From: Shimia sediminis
GTDB lineage: Bacteria > Pseudomonadota > Alphaproteobacteria > Rhodobacterales > Rhodobacteraceae
DNA length: 64,000 nucleotides
Direction of reading: 5' to 3'
Assembly (NCBI RefSeq): GCF_003990645.1
Contig: NZ_RYZK01000001.1
Location: 620,001-684,000, forward strand
Shown: positions 13,067 through 20,508 of the stretch, piece by piece
Position numbering within the stretch: position 1 is the stretch's first letter
How the letters are laid out: every line of letters begins with the position of its first letter
The notes under the pieces: generated by a model
Told to the model about the DNA's origin: nothing
Databases searched by the model: none
Seen by the model: the letters and a program-made list of their open reading frames with translations, nothing else
Translations under genes and position numbers: made by a program

Positions 13067-13144
13067 TTCGCCAGAGTCTGAGGTGTTCACGAGCAAGCAT
13101 CCCCTCTTGTCGACCTGTGCGTCTTGTGACCCGTCGGCATGAAC

Positions 13145-13170
13145 TGTTCGTTTAACATGTTCTGTTAACA
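13145..13170. repeat. Tandem 13-base direct repeat upstream of the nrtS-cyclase pair
   Basis: TGTTCGTTTAACA is immediately followed by TGTTCTGTTAACA (11 of 13 positions identical). It lies 55-80 bases ahead of the possible GTG start of the NrtS-like gene, in the position of an operator. The GTTC spacing is 9, not the 7 of a LexA box, and the TTAAC spacing does not fit CtrA. Confidence 0.5.
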
Positions 13171-13234
13171 CCCTAGGGGACTGGCCTGCGAACCGACAAG
13201 GACATTCAACAGGTCCGGCGCGGGATTTCACACC

Positions 13235-13813
13235 TCAAACGGCATCTGTTCCGGTATTGGACAGCACGTAGAGCCCCACGGCAATCATCGCGTACGGGCC
13301 AAGCCGTTCCAGCCGCGGCAACCATGTGCCGCTGCGGCGCGCACCTGACGACAACGCCACCCCTGCGGCCCCGAGCCCCGCCAGGGCAACGCCTGCGCCG
13401 ATCACCACTGACGTCCGATAAAGCGGCACCGTGTCGGCCAAAAGCGGGGCAAAGGCGGCAAAGCTGTCCATGGACAGGCCCAGGAACAACGCCAAACAGC
13501 CAAGAAACGTCCCTTTCACAGGGCGCGAGGGGCTGCCGTCCTGATCACTTTGCCATTGGGCATAGATCCCCCAAAGCCCCAGTCCCAGAGGGACGATACC
13601 CAAGTACCCAGTCCAGCCCGCAATTGCAGCCTCAGCGCCTTCGGCAAACACCAAAGCCGCCACAAGTACCAACGACTGCGCCGTCAAAAAACTACCAAGG
13701 GCCGCGCCGCGCCCGGTGGTCAATAACAATGCGATCAGCACCGCGAGGTTGTCGACATTTGTCGCCAAAAGCGTCAGCGCGCCCGAGGCTGCAAGACCAA
13801 GTTGCACCCACAT
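13235..13813 (-). CDS. CadD/LysE-superfamily membrane transporter
   Basis: This 192-residue, almost wholly hydrophobic protein has about six membrane spans. The first contains TNVDNLAVLIALL, resembling the NxDN motif of CadD-like cadmium-resistance transporters. LGLSMDSFAAFAPLL in the fourth span is a second half-repeat of the same type. Members of this superfamily export cations or amino acids, and the substrate here is not predictable. It lies between nrtS (169 bases away) and lpxB (3 bases away), all on the minus strand. It is the first gene after lpxB in the direction of transcription and may be read through from it. Confidence 0.65.
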   Translation of the reverse strand: MWVQLGLAASGALTLLATNVDNLAVLIALLLTTGRGAALGSFLTAQSLVLVAALVFAEGAEAAIAGWTGYLGIVPLGLGLWGIYAQWQSDQDGSPSRPVKGTFLGCLALFLGLSMDSFAAFAPLLADTVPLYRTSVVIGAGVALAGLGAAGVALSSGARRSGTWLPRLERLGPYAMIAVGLYVLSNTGTDAV

Positions 13814-13816
13814 GAG

Positions 13817-14977
13817 CTATGCGCCTTCCAAACCGTCCAACACCGCACGCGCGGCGCGCAGGCCCGGGTTGGCCTGTCCTTTGCCCAACAGCTCCATCGT
13901 CAGAGCCATTGCGCTACGTTGCGGGCCGGGATCGTCGAGAACCCCCAAAAGTGCCGATGCAATCGCTTCGGCGCGGAACGCAGGCCCCAGGAATTCCGGC
14001 ACCGCCCGCGTGTCTGTCACCAGATTAACCAGCGTAACCGTGTCGATCAGTGCCATGCGGCTCATGATCTGCCAGCTGATCCAGTTCATGTCATACCCGA
14101 TCACCATCGGCGTGCCAGCCGCTGCCAGCTCCAGCGAAACCGTCCCCGAGGCCGCCAGCGCCACGTCCCCCGCCCGAAACGCCGCGCGCTTGGTGGCAAG
14201 CATCTCAGCCTCGCTCAGACCGTTTGGATCAAGGATGATTGGTCTGTGCGCCCAGTCGGCCGTCAAGTCGCGCACCAGTCCTGCGACCGGCGCCGCGGCA
14301 GGCAGCACCACCTGCAAATCCGGCTTTTCAGCCTTCATGCGCGCGACAACGCCGCCAAAGGTCGGCGTCAAACGTGAGACTTCTGACCGGCGCGATCCGG
14401 GTAAGGCCACCAAAAGCGGCGCATCGCCGATGCCATGAGCCTCGCGAAACCCAGCAACCTCGGCATCGCTGGCAACCGGTTCATTGACCACCGGATGCCC
14501 GACAAAGTCGCATCGCACCCCCGCGGCCTCCATGTAGGGCGGCTCAAACGGCAACAGTGCCAGGACCTGATCCACAACCTTCGCAACCTTTTGCGCGCGC
14601 TTGGGCCGCCAGGCCCAAACCGAAGGCGCCACGTAATGCACTGTCCGGATATCGCTAAGTTTCTTGACTTCACGCGCCACGCGCAGACAGAAATCCGGAC
14701 TATCAATGGTGATCAGAACATCGGGCCGCTCAGCCAGCACAGCCTCTGCGGTCTGGTGCATGCGCTTTACCAGATGCCTGTACTTGGGCAGCACTTCGGC
14801 GATGCCCATGACGCTCAGCTCTTCCATCGGGAACAGGCTGGTCATGCCCTGAGCCTGCATCAATGCTCCGCCAACACCAAAAAACTCTGCCTCTGGCCTC
14901 AGCGTCTTCAACCCCTCCATCAGGGCCGCGCCCAATCTGTCGCCGGACATCTCGCCTGCGATCAGGAAGACCTTCAT
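13817..14977 (-). CDS. lpxB: Lipid-A-disaccharide synthase
   Basis: LpxB condenses UDP-2,3-diacylglucosamine with lipid X to form the lipid A disaccharide at the cytoplasmic face of the inner membrane. The 386-residue protein is full length and starts with the typical FLIAGEMSGDRLGAALM motif (catalytic-region Asp). Later motifs are FFGVGG, the TIDSPDF segment, VAPSVWAWRPKRAQK, LLALLPFEP, LPGSRRSEVSR and ASGTVSLELA for UDP binding. The start codon overlaps the lpxI stop by one base (TGATG). It is the last gene of the fabZ-lpxA-lpxI-lpxB series. Confidence 0.96.
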   Translation of the reverse strand: MKVFLIAGEMSGDRLGAALMEGLKTLRPEAEFFGVGGALMQAQGMTSLFPMEELSVMGIAEVLPKYRHLVKRMHQTAEAVLAERPDVLITIDSPDFCLRVAREVKKLSDIRTVHYVAPSVWAWRPKRAQKVAKVVDQVLALLPFEPPYMEAAGVRCDFVGHPVVNEPVASDAEVAGFREAHGIGDAPLLVALPGSRRSEVSRLTPTFGGVVARMKAEKPDLQVVLPAAAPVAGLVRDLTADWAHRPIILDPNGLSEAEMLATKRAAFRAGDVALAASGTVSLELAAAGTPMVIGYDMNWISWQIMSRMALIDTVTLVNLVTDTRAVPEFLGPAFRAEAIASALLGVLDDPGPQRSAMALTMELLGKGQANPGLRAARAVLDGLEGA

Positions 14978-15780
14978 CAGAGCACCCGCCCCGCCAGGAA
15001 CAGCCCAGTCTCTTCCAGTGCACTGCGTGTCGCGTCTTGCTCCACGATCAGCACCTTGCCAGCCGCGCCAAAGATCCCCTCCAGACCAGCCGCAGCAGCA
15101 TTCCTCACGGTGTCAGGCCCCACCACAGGCATATCAACCCGCAGATCCTGACCGCGCTTTGGTGCTTTGACCAACACGCCGCCTTTGCCACGGCGCAGAT
15201 GCTCGGGCGTCTCACCGACGAAACGCAACAACGCATCCGTCCCTTGCAGGGTTTCAATTCCAAGGCACAGGCCTCCGGCCACCACGGTGCCTTGCCCCAC
15301 ATCCAAAGGCGACAGGGCCAACAGAATGTCCATCGCCCGGCTCGCATCACTCAGGTGCGCGTCCTTAGGCTCGGGACCCGCAAAGACACCATCAGGCACG
15401 GTCATGCCCGGCAGCAGCTCATGCGCACCGACAACCTCAAATCCCTGCTCTTCAAAGACGGCTATGATCAACCGCAGGATGGCATCATCGCCGCCCTGCA
15501 TTGCGGACATCAACCGCGGCGCCAATTGCATCATGAAAGGGTCCAGCTGGCTTGGGTCCAATGCAGGCCGCGACATCGCCCCTGCCAGCACAACCCGCGT
15601 CACGCCACGTGCGGTCAGGTCATCAAACAGGCTTGCCAACTTTTCAAAACGATGTTCCGCCAGAGGCGCCTGCATCGCGTGTTCAACGCCCTTGAACACC
15701 ACCCGCACAGCCTGGGGATGTTGCTTTGCCAACATGACAGGTAATCCACCTGCCCCGGACAGAATTGCCAGATCCTGCAT
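14977..15780 (-). CDS. lpxI: UDP-2,3-diacylglucosamine pyrophosphatase LpxI
   Basis: LpxI (DUF1009 family) hydrolyses UDP-2,3-diacylglucosamine to lipid X. It replaces the unrelated LpxH in alphaproteobacteria, as established in Caulobacter. The 267-residue protein has the N-terminal LAILSGAGGLPVMLA segment, the inter-domain region, and a C-terminal catalytic domain. There the segments TVVAGGLCLGIETLQGTDALLRF and GVLVKAPKRGQDLRVDMPVVGPDTV are family hallmarks. It sits between lpxA and lpxB, three bases after lpxA and overlapping lpxB by one base, which confirms the assignment. Confidence 0.94.
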   Translation of the reverse strand: MQDLAILSGAGGLPVMLAKQHPQAVRVVFKGVEHAMQAPLAEHRFEKLASLFDDLTARGVTRVVLAGAMSRPALDPSQLDPFMMQLAPRLMSAMQGGDDAILRLIIAVFEEQGFEVVGAHELLPGMTVPDGVFAGPEPKDAHLSDASRAMDILLALSPLDVGQGTVVAGGLCLGIETLQGTDALLRFVGETPEHLRRGKGGVLVKAPKRGQDLRVDMPVVGPDTVRNAAAAGLEGIFGAAGKVLIVEQDATRSALEETGLFLAGRVL

Positions 15781-15782
15781 AT

Positions 15783-16580
15783 CTACCCCGGCGTCAGGAA
15801 AGAGCGATCAGTGTTGCCAAGAACAAACTCGACAATCTCCTGAACGTACGCGCTGTCAAACTCTTCGCCCATCCGCTGAGCACGTTCCTGAAACGCACCC
15901 TCGCCCTGGGCCATCATCTGGAACGCAGCCCGCAGCGCCGTGATATCTGACCGGCTTACACCCCGCCGTTTTAGTCCAACAAGGTTCAACCCGTCCAACT
16001 TGCCACGCGGCCCCTGGACCAGACCATGCGGGATCACGTCATTTGTCACCATCGACAGTGCCCCGATTATGGCGCCTTTTCCGATCCGCACGAACTGATG
16101 GATGCCGGACAGCCCGCCAATAATGACATCATCCTCGATGATACAATGACCCGCGACAGCAACCGAGTTCACGATCACCACACGGTCCCCGATCTGGGCA
16201 TCATGGGCAATGTGGCAGCCAGCCATGAATAGGCAATCGTCGCCGACCTTGGTCACCCCGCCGCCGCCGTCGGTACCAGTGTTCATTGTGACATGTTCGC
16301 GAATGCGGTTGCGCTTACCAATGACCAAACGGGTCTCTTCGCCCTTGAACTTCAGGTCCTGAGGGATTTCCCCGATCACCGAGAAAGGAAACACCACTGT
16401 GTCCTCGCCGATCTCGGTGTCACCGGCCACAACCACATGCGACTTGAGCGTGACATTCGGAGCCAGAACAACTTTTGGACCAACGACGCAGAAAGGCCCC
16501 ACATAAACGCCAGCACCGATCTCAGCTCCGTCATCAATGACCGCGCTGGGATGCACATTTGCTTGGGATGAAATCGCCAT
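15783..16580 (-). CDS. lpxA: UDP-N-acetylglucosamine O-acyltransferase
   Basis: LpxA is the first enzyme of lipid A synthesis, transferring a 3-hydroxyacyl chain from ACP to UDP-GlcNAc. The 265-residue protein has the hexapeptide-repeat left-handed helix (IGAGVYVGPFCVVGPKVVL and following turns). The catalytic histidine region reads CHIAHDAQIGD near residue 125, and the GLSGIHQFVRIG segment is also present. The C-terminal helical domain completes the trimer-forming fold. It starts 6 bases after the fabZ stop, so the two are probably co-translated. Confidence 0.96.
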   Translation of the reverse strand: MAISSQANVHPSAVIDDGAEIGAGVYVGPFCVVGPKVVLAPNVTLKSHVVVAGDTEIGEDTVVFPFSVIGEIPQDLKFKGEETRLVIGKRNRIREHVTMNTGTDGGGGVTKVGDDCLFMAGCHIAHDAQIGDRVVIVNSVAVAGHCIIEDDVIIGGLSGIHQFVRIGKGAIIGALSMVTNDVIPHGLVQGPRGKLDGLNLVGLKRRGVSRSDITALRAAFQMMAQGEGAFQERAQRMGEEFDSAYVQEIVEFVLGNTDRSFLTPG

Positions 16581-16586
16581 AAGAGC

Positions 16587-17051
16587 CTACTCCTTAGGCA
16601 GATCCATCATCGCCGTGAATTCGCACTCGCAAGCCATCTCACCTTCAACCGTGGCGACGCCCGCGAATTTCCACACTTTGCCGCCAGGGCGACCGCGGAC
16701 AGTTTGCAGACGCATCTCCAACACATCGCCCGGCACCACCATGCGGCGGAATTTGCATTTGTCGATCGACATGAAATAGACCAACAATTCTTTGTCCGCC
16801 ATGTCCATCGCCACACCAACCATCACCGCAGCCGTCTGCGCCATGGCCTCGGCAATGGTCACACCGGGCATAATCGGCTTACCCGGAAAGTGGCCCTGAA
16901 AGTGCGGCTCATTCATCGTGACATTCTTGATGCCCGTTGCGCTTTGATAGCCGTCAATATCAACAACCTTGTCCACCAACAGGAAAGGATAGCGGTGTGG
17001 AATAATCCGCTGGATCAAACCAATATCAGCGCTTTTCAGGGTGTCGGACAT
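16587..17051 (-). CDS. fabZ: 3-hydroxyacyl-ACP dehydratase FabZ
   Basis: FabZ dehydrates 3-hydroxyacyl-ACP in fatty-acid elongation and competes with LpxA for its substrate, which explains their linkage. The 154-residue hot-dog protein has [11 protein letters not shown] (residues 18-28), the catalytic His in [17 protein letters not shown], and the acidic residue in IAEAMAQTA. The ATG at 17051 is chosen because GGGAG stands 7 bases before it; an ATG 21 bases further upstream is also open. lpxA follows directly. The 80 bases between this gene and skp hold no lpxD. Confidence 0.95.
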   Translation of the reverse strand: MSDTLKSADIGLIQRIIPHRYPFLLVDKVVDIDGYQSATGIKNVTMNEPHFQGHFPGKPIMPGVTIAEAMAQTAAVMVGVAMDMADKELLVYFMSIDKCKFRRMVVPGDVLEMRLQTVRGRPGGKVWKFAGVATVEGEMACECEFTAMMDLPKE

Positions 17052-17131
17052 AACAGTCTCCCGGTCGTTCATTCATGTGTCATTGTTGAGATAGCCCTAG
17101 CAACCTGCGTGCACCGGCGCAAGCGCATGGC

Positions 17132-17695
17132 CTATTGGTCACCGCTCTCCCGGACACCATCGCCAATCGTCCGGTTCAGGCGCTTTATGGCCAAATCGGT
17201 GATATCCACGGCATCTGTCGAGTAAAAGACGGCGCGGCGCTCTAGGATCACGCTTGCCCCGGCTTCTTTCATCAACTCGAACAGGATCGGGTCGGCGGCC
17301 TGAATAAAGACCCCCTGTTGGCGCTCGCGCATCTCTCCAATCGCGCGTGCTTTGGCATCCTGCGCTTCTCTGATCTCCTGCACACGATCCGTAAAGGCAT
17401 CCGCGACCGCGCGAAAATCCTCCGGCGTCATTCCTTTTCGCAAATCGGTCAGGCGCTTTTCTTCTGCGGCGAGTTCAGCCTCGATCTTACGATTTTCCGC
17501 CAAAAGGATGGATTGTTGCGCTTCCAAATCCCGAGCCACGCGTTGACCAAAAGCCGACTCGGCAAACAACCGATCCGACTCGATGGTCAGGATTTCGCTC
17601 TCCGTGGCGGTCTGACTTTGGGCCGCTGCCATCATGGCCAGCAGAGTCAGCACCACCGCGACGCAGCGCAAAAGGACAGCCACGCGCGCCGCCAT
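17132..17695 (-). CDS. skp: OmpH/Skp-family periplasmic chaperone
   Basis: This protein would hold unfolded outer-membrane proteins in the periplasm and deliver them to BamA. The 187-residue product has a signal peptide (about residues 1-26, LLRCVAVVLTLLAMMAAAQSQ). It continues with the Skp-like strand ILTIESDRLFAESAFGQ and a long charged helix pair rich in Glu, Arg and Gln (about 55-130). It ends with the strands ASVILERRAVFYSTDAVDIT. It starts 5 bases after the bamA stop on the same strand. The adjacency bamA-skp is widely conserved. Confidence 0.88.
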   Translation of the reverse strand: MAARVAVLLRCVAVVLTLLAMMAAAQSQTATESEILTIESDRLFAESAFGQRVARDLEAQQSILLAENRKIEAELAAEEKRLTDLRKGMTPEDFRAVADAFTDRVQEIREAQDAKARAIGEMRERQQGVFIQAADPILFELMKEAGASVILERRAVFYSTDAVDITDLAIKRLNRTIGDGVRESGDQ

Positions 17696-17700
17696 GCCGA

Positions 17701-20058
17701 TCAGAACTCAGCAGCGATCGTGAAATCGAAGTTGCGCTCTTCGTCGTAGGTTTCTTTCTTCAGAGCTTTCGTGAAATCGAACCGCAACGGACCAATAGCA
17801 GTGTCCCAGAACAACGAGAAACCGATCACATGGTGAAGGTTGAAGTCATCATGCACAATCGTACCTATGCCAGAGGTGTTATCCAGTCCCCAAACCGAGC
17901 CAACATCGTAAAACACGCCGCCTGTGATGCCGTATTCGTTCGGCAACCCCAATGGAAACTCCGCTTCAAATCGCGCGACCGCATAGTAAGTCCCACCAAG
18001 CGCATCGTTTTGACTGGTCGCACCACTCAAGTCGATTTCACGCGGAGAGATTCCAAGCGGTTCGAACCCACGCATCTGCCTTGCATTGAGGAAAAAGCGG
18101 TCCGTCACGCGACTGTCCTTGTTGGGCGAGTGCAGACCGCCGCCTTCAAATGATGCCCTCAGGGTGACCTCTTCTTGAAGAACCGTTGTTTCGGCGATCG
18201 CCAAAGCTCTTGTGGAGATATACTCGTAATCTCCGCCCAAACCGCCAAAGTCTTGAGAGAACTCCAATCTGACACCGCTTGTGGGATCCAACCCCTTGTT
18301 CCGCGTGTCAAAGGCATAGGTGTATCCAAGGGCACTTTGCCAAATGTCTCCGCGCGCTTCTTCCTGATCAATCAGAGATCCCGGATAGCTGACACCAGTT
18401 TCCAGCTTGTTGTTCTTCCCAGTGTAGCGCAGCGTCAAACGACCATTTTCGCTGACGGGAAAGCGCAACGAGGGACGAAATTCGCCAACCGAGGTGGTCC
18501 AGCGGGCCTGGTCGGGATCGCGCTCCTGATACCTGAGCACAAACCCTGCTCTAATATCCCGTCCCAAGAAGGCAGGCTCGAAGAATGAGAAAAAGTACTC
18601 TTGCTCTTCAGAGGCCGTGCTGAAGGACAAGGACAGATCCTGCCCCCGACCAAGGAAGTTTTTCTCCGCAAAACTCACAACAAGGCCAATCCCCACAGAC
18701 GATCCATAGGTCGCACCGAATTTCAACGATCCGGTGGGCTTCTCAACCACATCTACGTCGACAACCACCTGATCCGGGGTCGACCCTTCGCGGGCGTTCA
18801 CTTCTGCTGTCTCAAAGAATCCAAGCGCGCGGATACGTTCGGCACTCTCACGAATTTCGCGTGGGTTGAACGGGTCCCCTTCCACGATACGGAACTTTTG
18901 TCGGATCACCCTGTCCAGGGTTGAAGTGTTGCCTTCGACATCAATCCGCTCAACAAAAATTCTCGGACCGCGCACCAGTGCAAATTCCACATCCAATGTC
19001 AGGTCACGCTCATTCCGTGTGATACGCGGGTCCACCCGGACGAAATCCTGCCCATGCTGCAATGCCAAACGTTCCAGACGCGCGATTGAGTTTTCGACCA
19101 ATGAGGGCGAGTAAACCACTCCCGATTTGATCTTCAAAGACTCAAGGTAAACTGCGGCATCAAGGCCCTCAATCTCACTGAGAACACTGACTTCACCAAA
19201 CGTGAACTGTTGACCTTCCTGCACATTGAAAGTGATGAAATAGCCATCGCGTTCGCGTGCAAGTTCTGCATTTACACCTGTGACCCGGAAATCCACGTAT
19301 CCTCGTGAAAGATAGAAGTCTCGCAGTACCTGTTTGTCGAACTCAATCCGGTCAGACACAAACGTGTCACTTCGAACAAAACGGCGCAGGATTCCTGCCT
19401 GTTTCGAATCCACAACTCGGCGAAGGCGTCGGTCGGAGTAGTGCTGGTTGCCGACAAAGCTGACCCGTTCGACCTCGATGACATCGCCCTCGAATATCTC
19501 AAAAACCAGGTCCGCGCGGTTGTCACTCAACCGGATCACTCGCGGTGTTACACGGGCAGCCAAACGACCAGCCTGCGAATAGGCTTCGGCCAAGCGCGCA
19601 GCGTCGCGTTCAGCGACAGTTGGGTTCAGGACCTGGCGGGATTTGGACTCGATCAATGAGCTCAAGGCATCGTCTTTCAACCGTGCGTTGCCTTCAATGC
19701 TGATACGGTTGATCGTGGGGTACTCGGCAACCGTGATTTTCAACCGATTTCCGCTTGGGGCGAGTTCAACGCTTTCAAACAGGCCGCTGTCCAGGATGTT
19801 CTGATAAGCGTTATTTAGCTGACCCGCTGTGACCGTTTGGCCTTTGGCGATTCCCGCGTAGGTCAAAATGGCCGTGGATTCGATCCGCTTGTTGCCTTCA
19901 ACAGAGATGGTATCGAACTTGTATTGCTGCGCCTCCGCAAAGGTTGGCAAAGCAAGCAAAGCAGCTGAAATCAAAAAGAAAATTGTCAAAAGAAAGTGGC
20001 GCAGCTTGTTGTTATTCTGTACTGCCGCGCGTGCTACCGCCCGATTTTGTTTGGTCAT
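17701..20058 (-). CDS. bamA: Outer-membrane protein assembly factor BamA
   Basis: BamA is the central beta-barrel of the BAM complex that inserts outer-membrane proteins. The 785-residue product has a signal peptide ending near ALPTFAEAQQ, then POTRA domains beginning KFDTISVEGNKRIES and repeating as TINRISIEGN, EVERVSFVGN and VERIDVEGN. The C-terminal barrel follows, with the conserved G-x-G-rich loop region and a final Phe. The ATG at 20058 is preferred: AGGA lies 9 bases ahead and the signal peptide begins soon after. An ATG 63 bases further upstream would place extra residues before it. skp follows immediately. Confidence 0.95.
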   Translation of the reverse strand: MTKQNRAVARAAVQNNNKLRHFLLTIFFLISAALLALPTFAEAQQYKFDTISVEGNKRIESTAILTYAGIAKGQTVTAGQLNNAYQNILDSGLFESVELAPSGNRLKITVAEYPTINRISIEGNARLKDDALSSLIESKSRQVLNPTVAERDAARLAEAYSQAGRLAARVTPRVIRLSDNRADLVFEIFEGDVIEVERVSFVGNQHYSDRRLRRVVDSKQAGILRRFVRSDTFVSDRIEFDKQVLRDFYLSRGYVDFRVTGVNAELARERDGYFITFNVQEGQQFTFGEVSVLSEIEGLDAAVYLESLKIKSGVVYSPSLVENSIARLERLALQHGQDFVRVDPRITRNERDLTLDVEFALVRGPRIFVERIDVEGNTSTLDRVIRQKFRIVEGDPFNPREIRESAERIRALGFFETAEVNAREGSTPDQVVVDVDVVEKPTGSLKFGATYGSSVGIGLVVSFAEKNFLGRGQDLSLSFSTASEEQEYFFSFFEPAFLGRDIRAGFVLRYQERDPDQARWTTSVGEFRPSLRFPVSENGRLTLRYTGKNNKLETGVSYPGSLIDQEEARGDIWQSALGYTYAFDTRNKGLDPTSGVRLEFSQDFGGLGGDYEYISTRALAIAETTVLQEEVTLRASFEGGGLHSPNKDSRVTDRFFLNARQMRGFEPLGISPREIDLSGATSQNDALGGTYYAVARFEAEFPLGLPNEYGITGGVFYDVGSVWGLDNTSGIGTIVHDDFNLHHVIGFSLFWDTAIGPLRFDFTKALKKETYDEERNFDFTIAAEF

Positions 20059-20151
20059 AGCCCAAATCCTGCAAGACATCCCAGTTGCGAAGTGACTAAC
20101 CGGTATGAGCGAAGTTGTCAAAATGGCAAACTGCCCACTGTGACCTGAGAC

Positions 20152-20160
20152 TTATCCACA
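20152..20160 (+). promoter_or_regulatory. Perfect DnaA-box 9-mer upstream of bamA
   Basis: TTATCCACA matches the DnaA box consensus exactly, and TTATCCCCA at 20164-20172 is a near match four bases later in the same orientation. There is no origin-like AT-rich region or cluster of further boxes, so DnaA control of the neighbouring promoter is possible but chance cannot be excluded. Confidence 0.25.
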
Positions 20161-20182
20161 AACTTATCCCCAATAACTACGC

Positions 20183-20212
20183 ACGGCCCGCCTGCAAGGC
20201 AGGTCGGGCCGT
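20183..20212. terminator. Long GC-rich stem-loop between the small peptide gene and bamA
   Basis: ACGGCCCG-CCTGC pairs with GCAGG-T-CGGGCCGT around an AAG loop (13 base pairs with one bulged T). It lies downstream of the small membrane peptide gene and upstream of bamA, both minus strand. It has no U-tract on the minus-strand exit side, so it may be an attenuator or RNA-stabilising hairpin rather than a classical terminator. Confidence 0.5.
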
Positions 20213-20253
20213 AAAACGAAAAAACCGTGAGTGATTAGGTACTAATTTCGGTT

Positions 20254-20388
20254 TTAAAAGAGACCAAGCGAACCGACATAGGCGGCGGCCATCAGACCTG
20301 CCAGAATGGCCGATGGGAACAACAACCGATCCCAGTTGATGTCGATCAACAAACTGATCGCGCGGTATCCTTGTTCGATTGTATGCAT
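20254..20388 (-). CDS. Small single-span membrane peptide
   Basis: This 44-residue ORF reads MHTIEQGYRAISLLIDINWD and then a hydrophobic helix (LLFPSAILAGLMAAAYVGSLGLF). A clear ribosome binding site, GGAG, stands 8 bases ahead of the ATG. The aromatic/charged N-terminal half and single span suggest a small inner-membrane protein; I do not know its function. It lies between rseP and bamA, on the same strand as both, and is followed by the stem-loop at 20183-20212. Its coding sequence contains a perfect match to the FNR consensus (20336-20349), probably by coincidence. Confidence 0.65.
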   Translation of the reverse strand: MHTIEQGYRAISLLIDINWDRLLFPSAILAGLMAAAYVGSLGLF

Positions 20389-20508
20389 GGATCTGCTCCA
20401 CTCTCTCTCTTCTCTTTCGCCTACGCTACGAGGAGAATGGGGCAGGAATGGGGCAGTTTCATGAAAGCTCCGCGACAGGGTTAACCCCTGCCCGAACCCT
20501 CTGCTGCG

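Noticed and set aside
13145-13162. Possible LexA box (GTTC repeated)
   Set aside because: The spacing between the GTTC units is 9 bases rather than 7, so it does not fit the SOS operator.
20336-20349. Perfect FNR consensus TTGAT-N4-ATCAA
   Set aside because: It lies inside the coding sequence of the 44-residue peptide, about 40 bases after its start, and far upstream of bamA. It is probably coincidental, arising from the codons for LIDIN.
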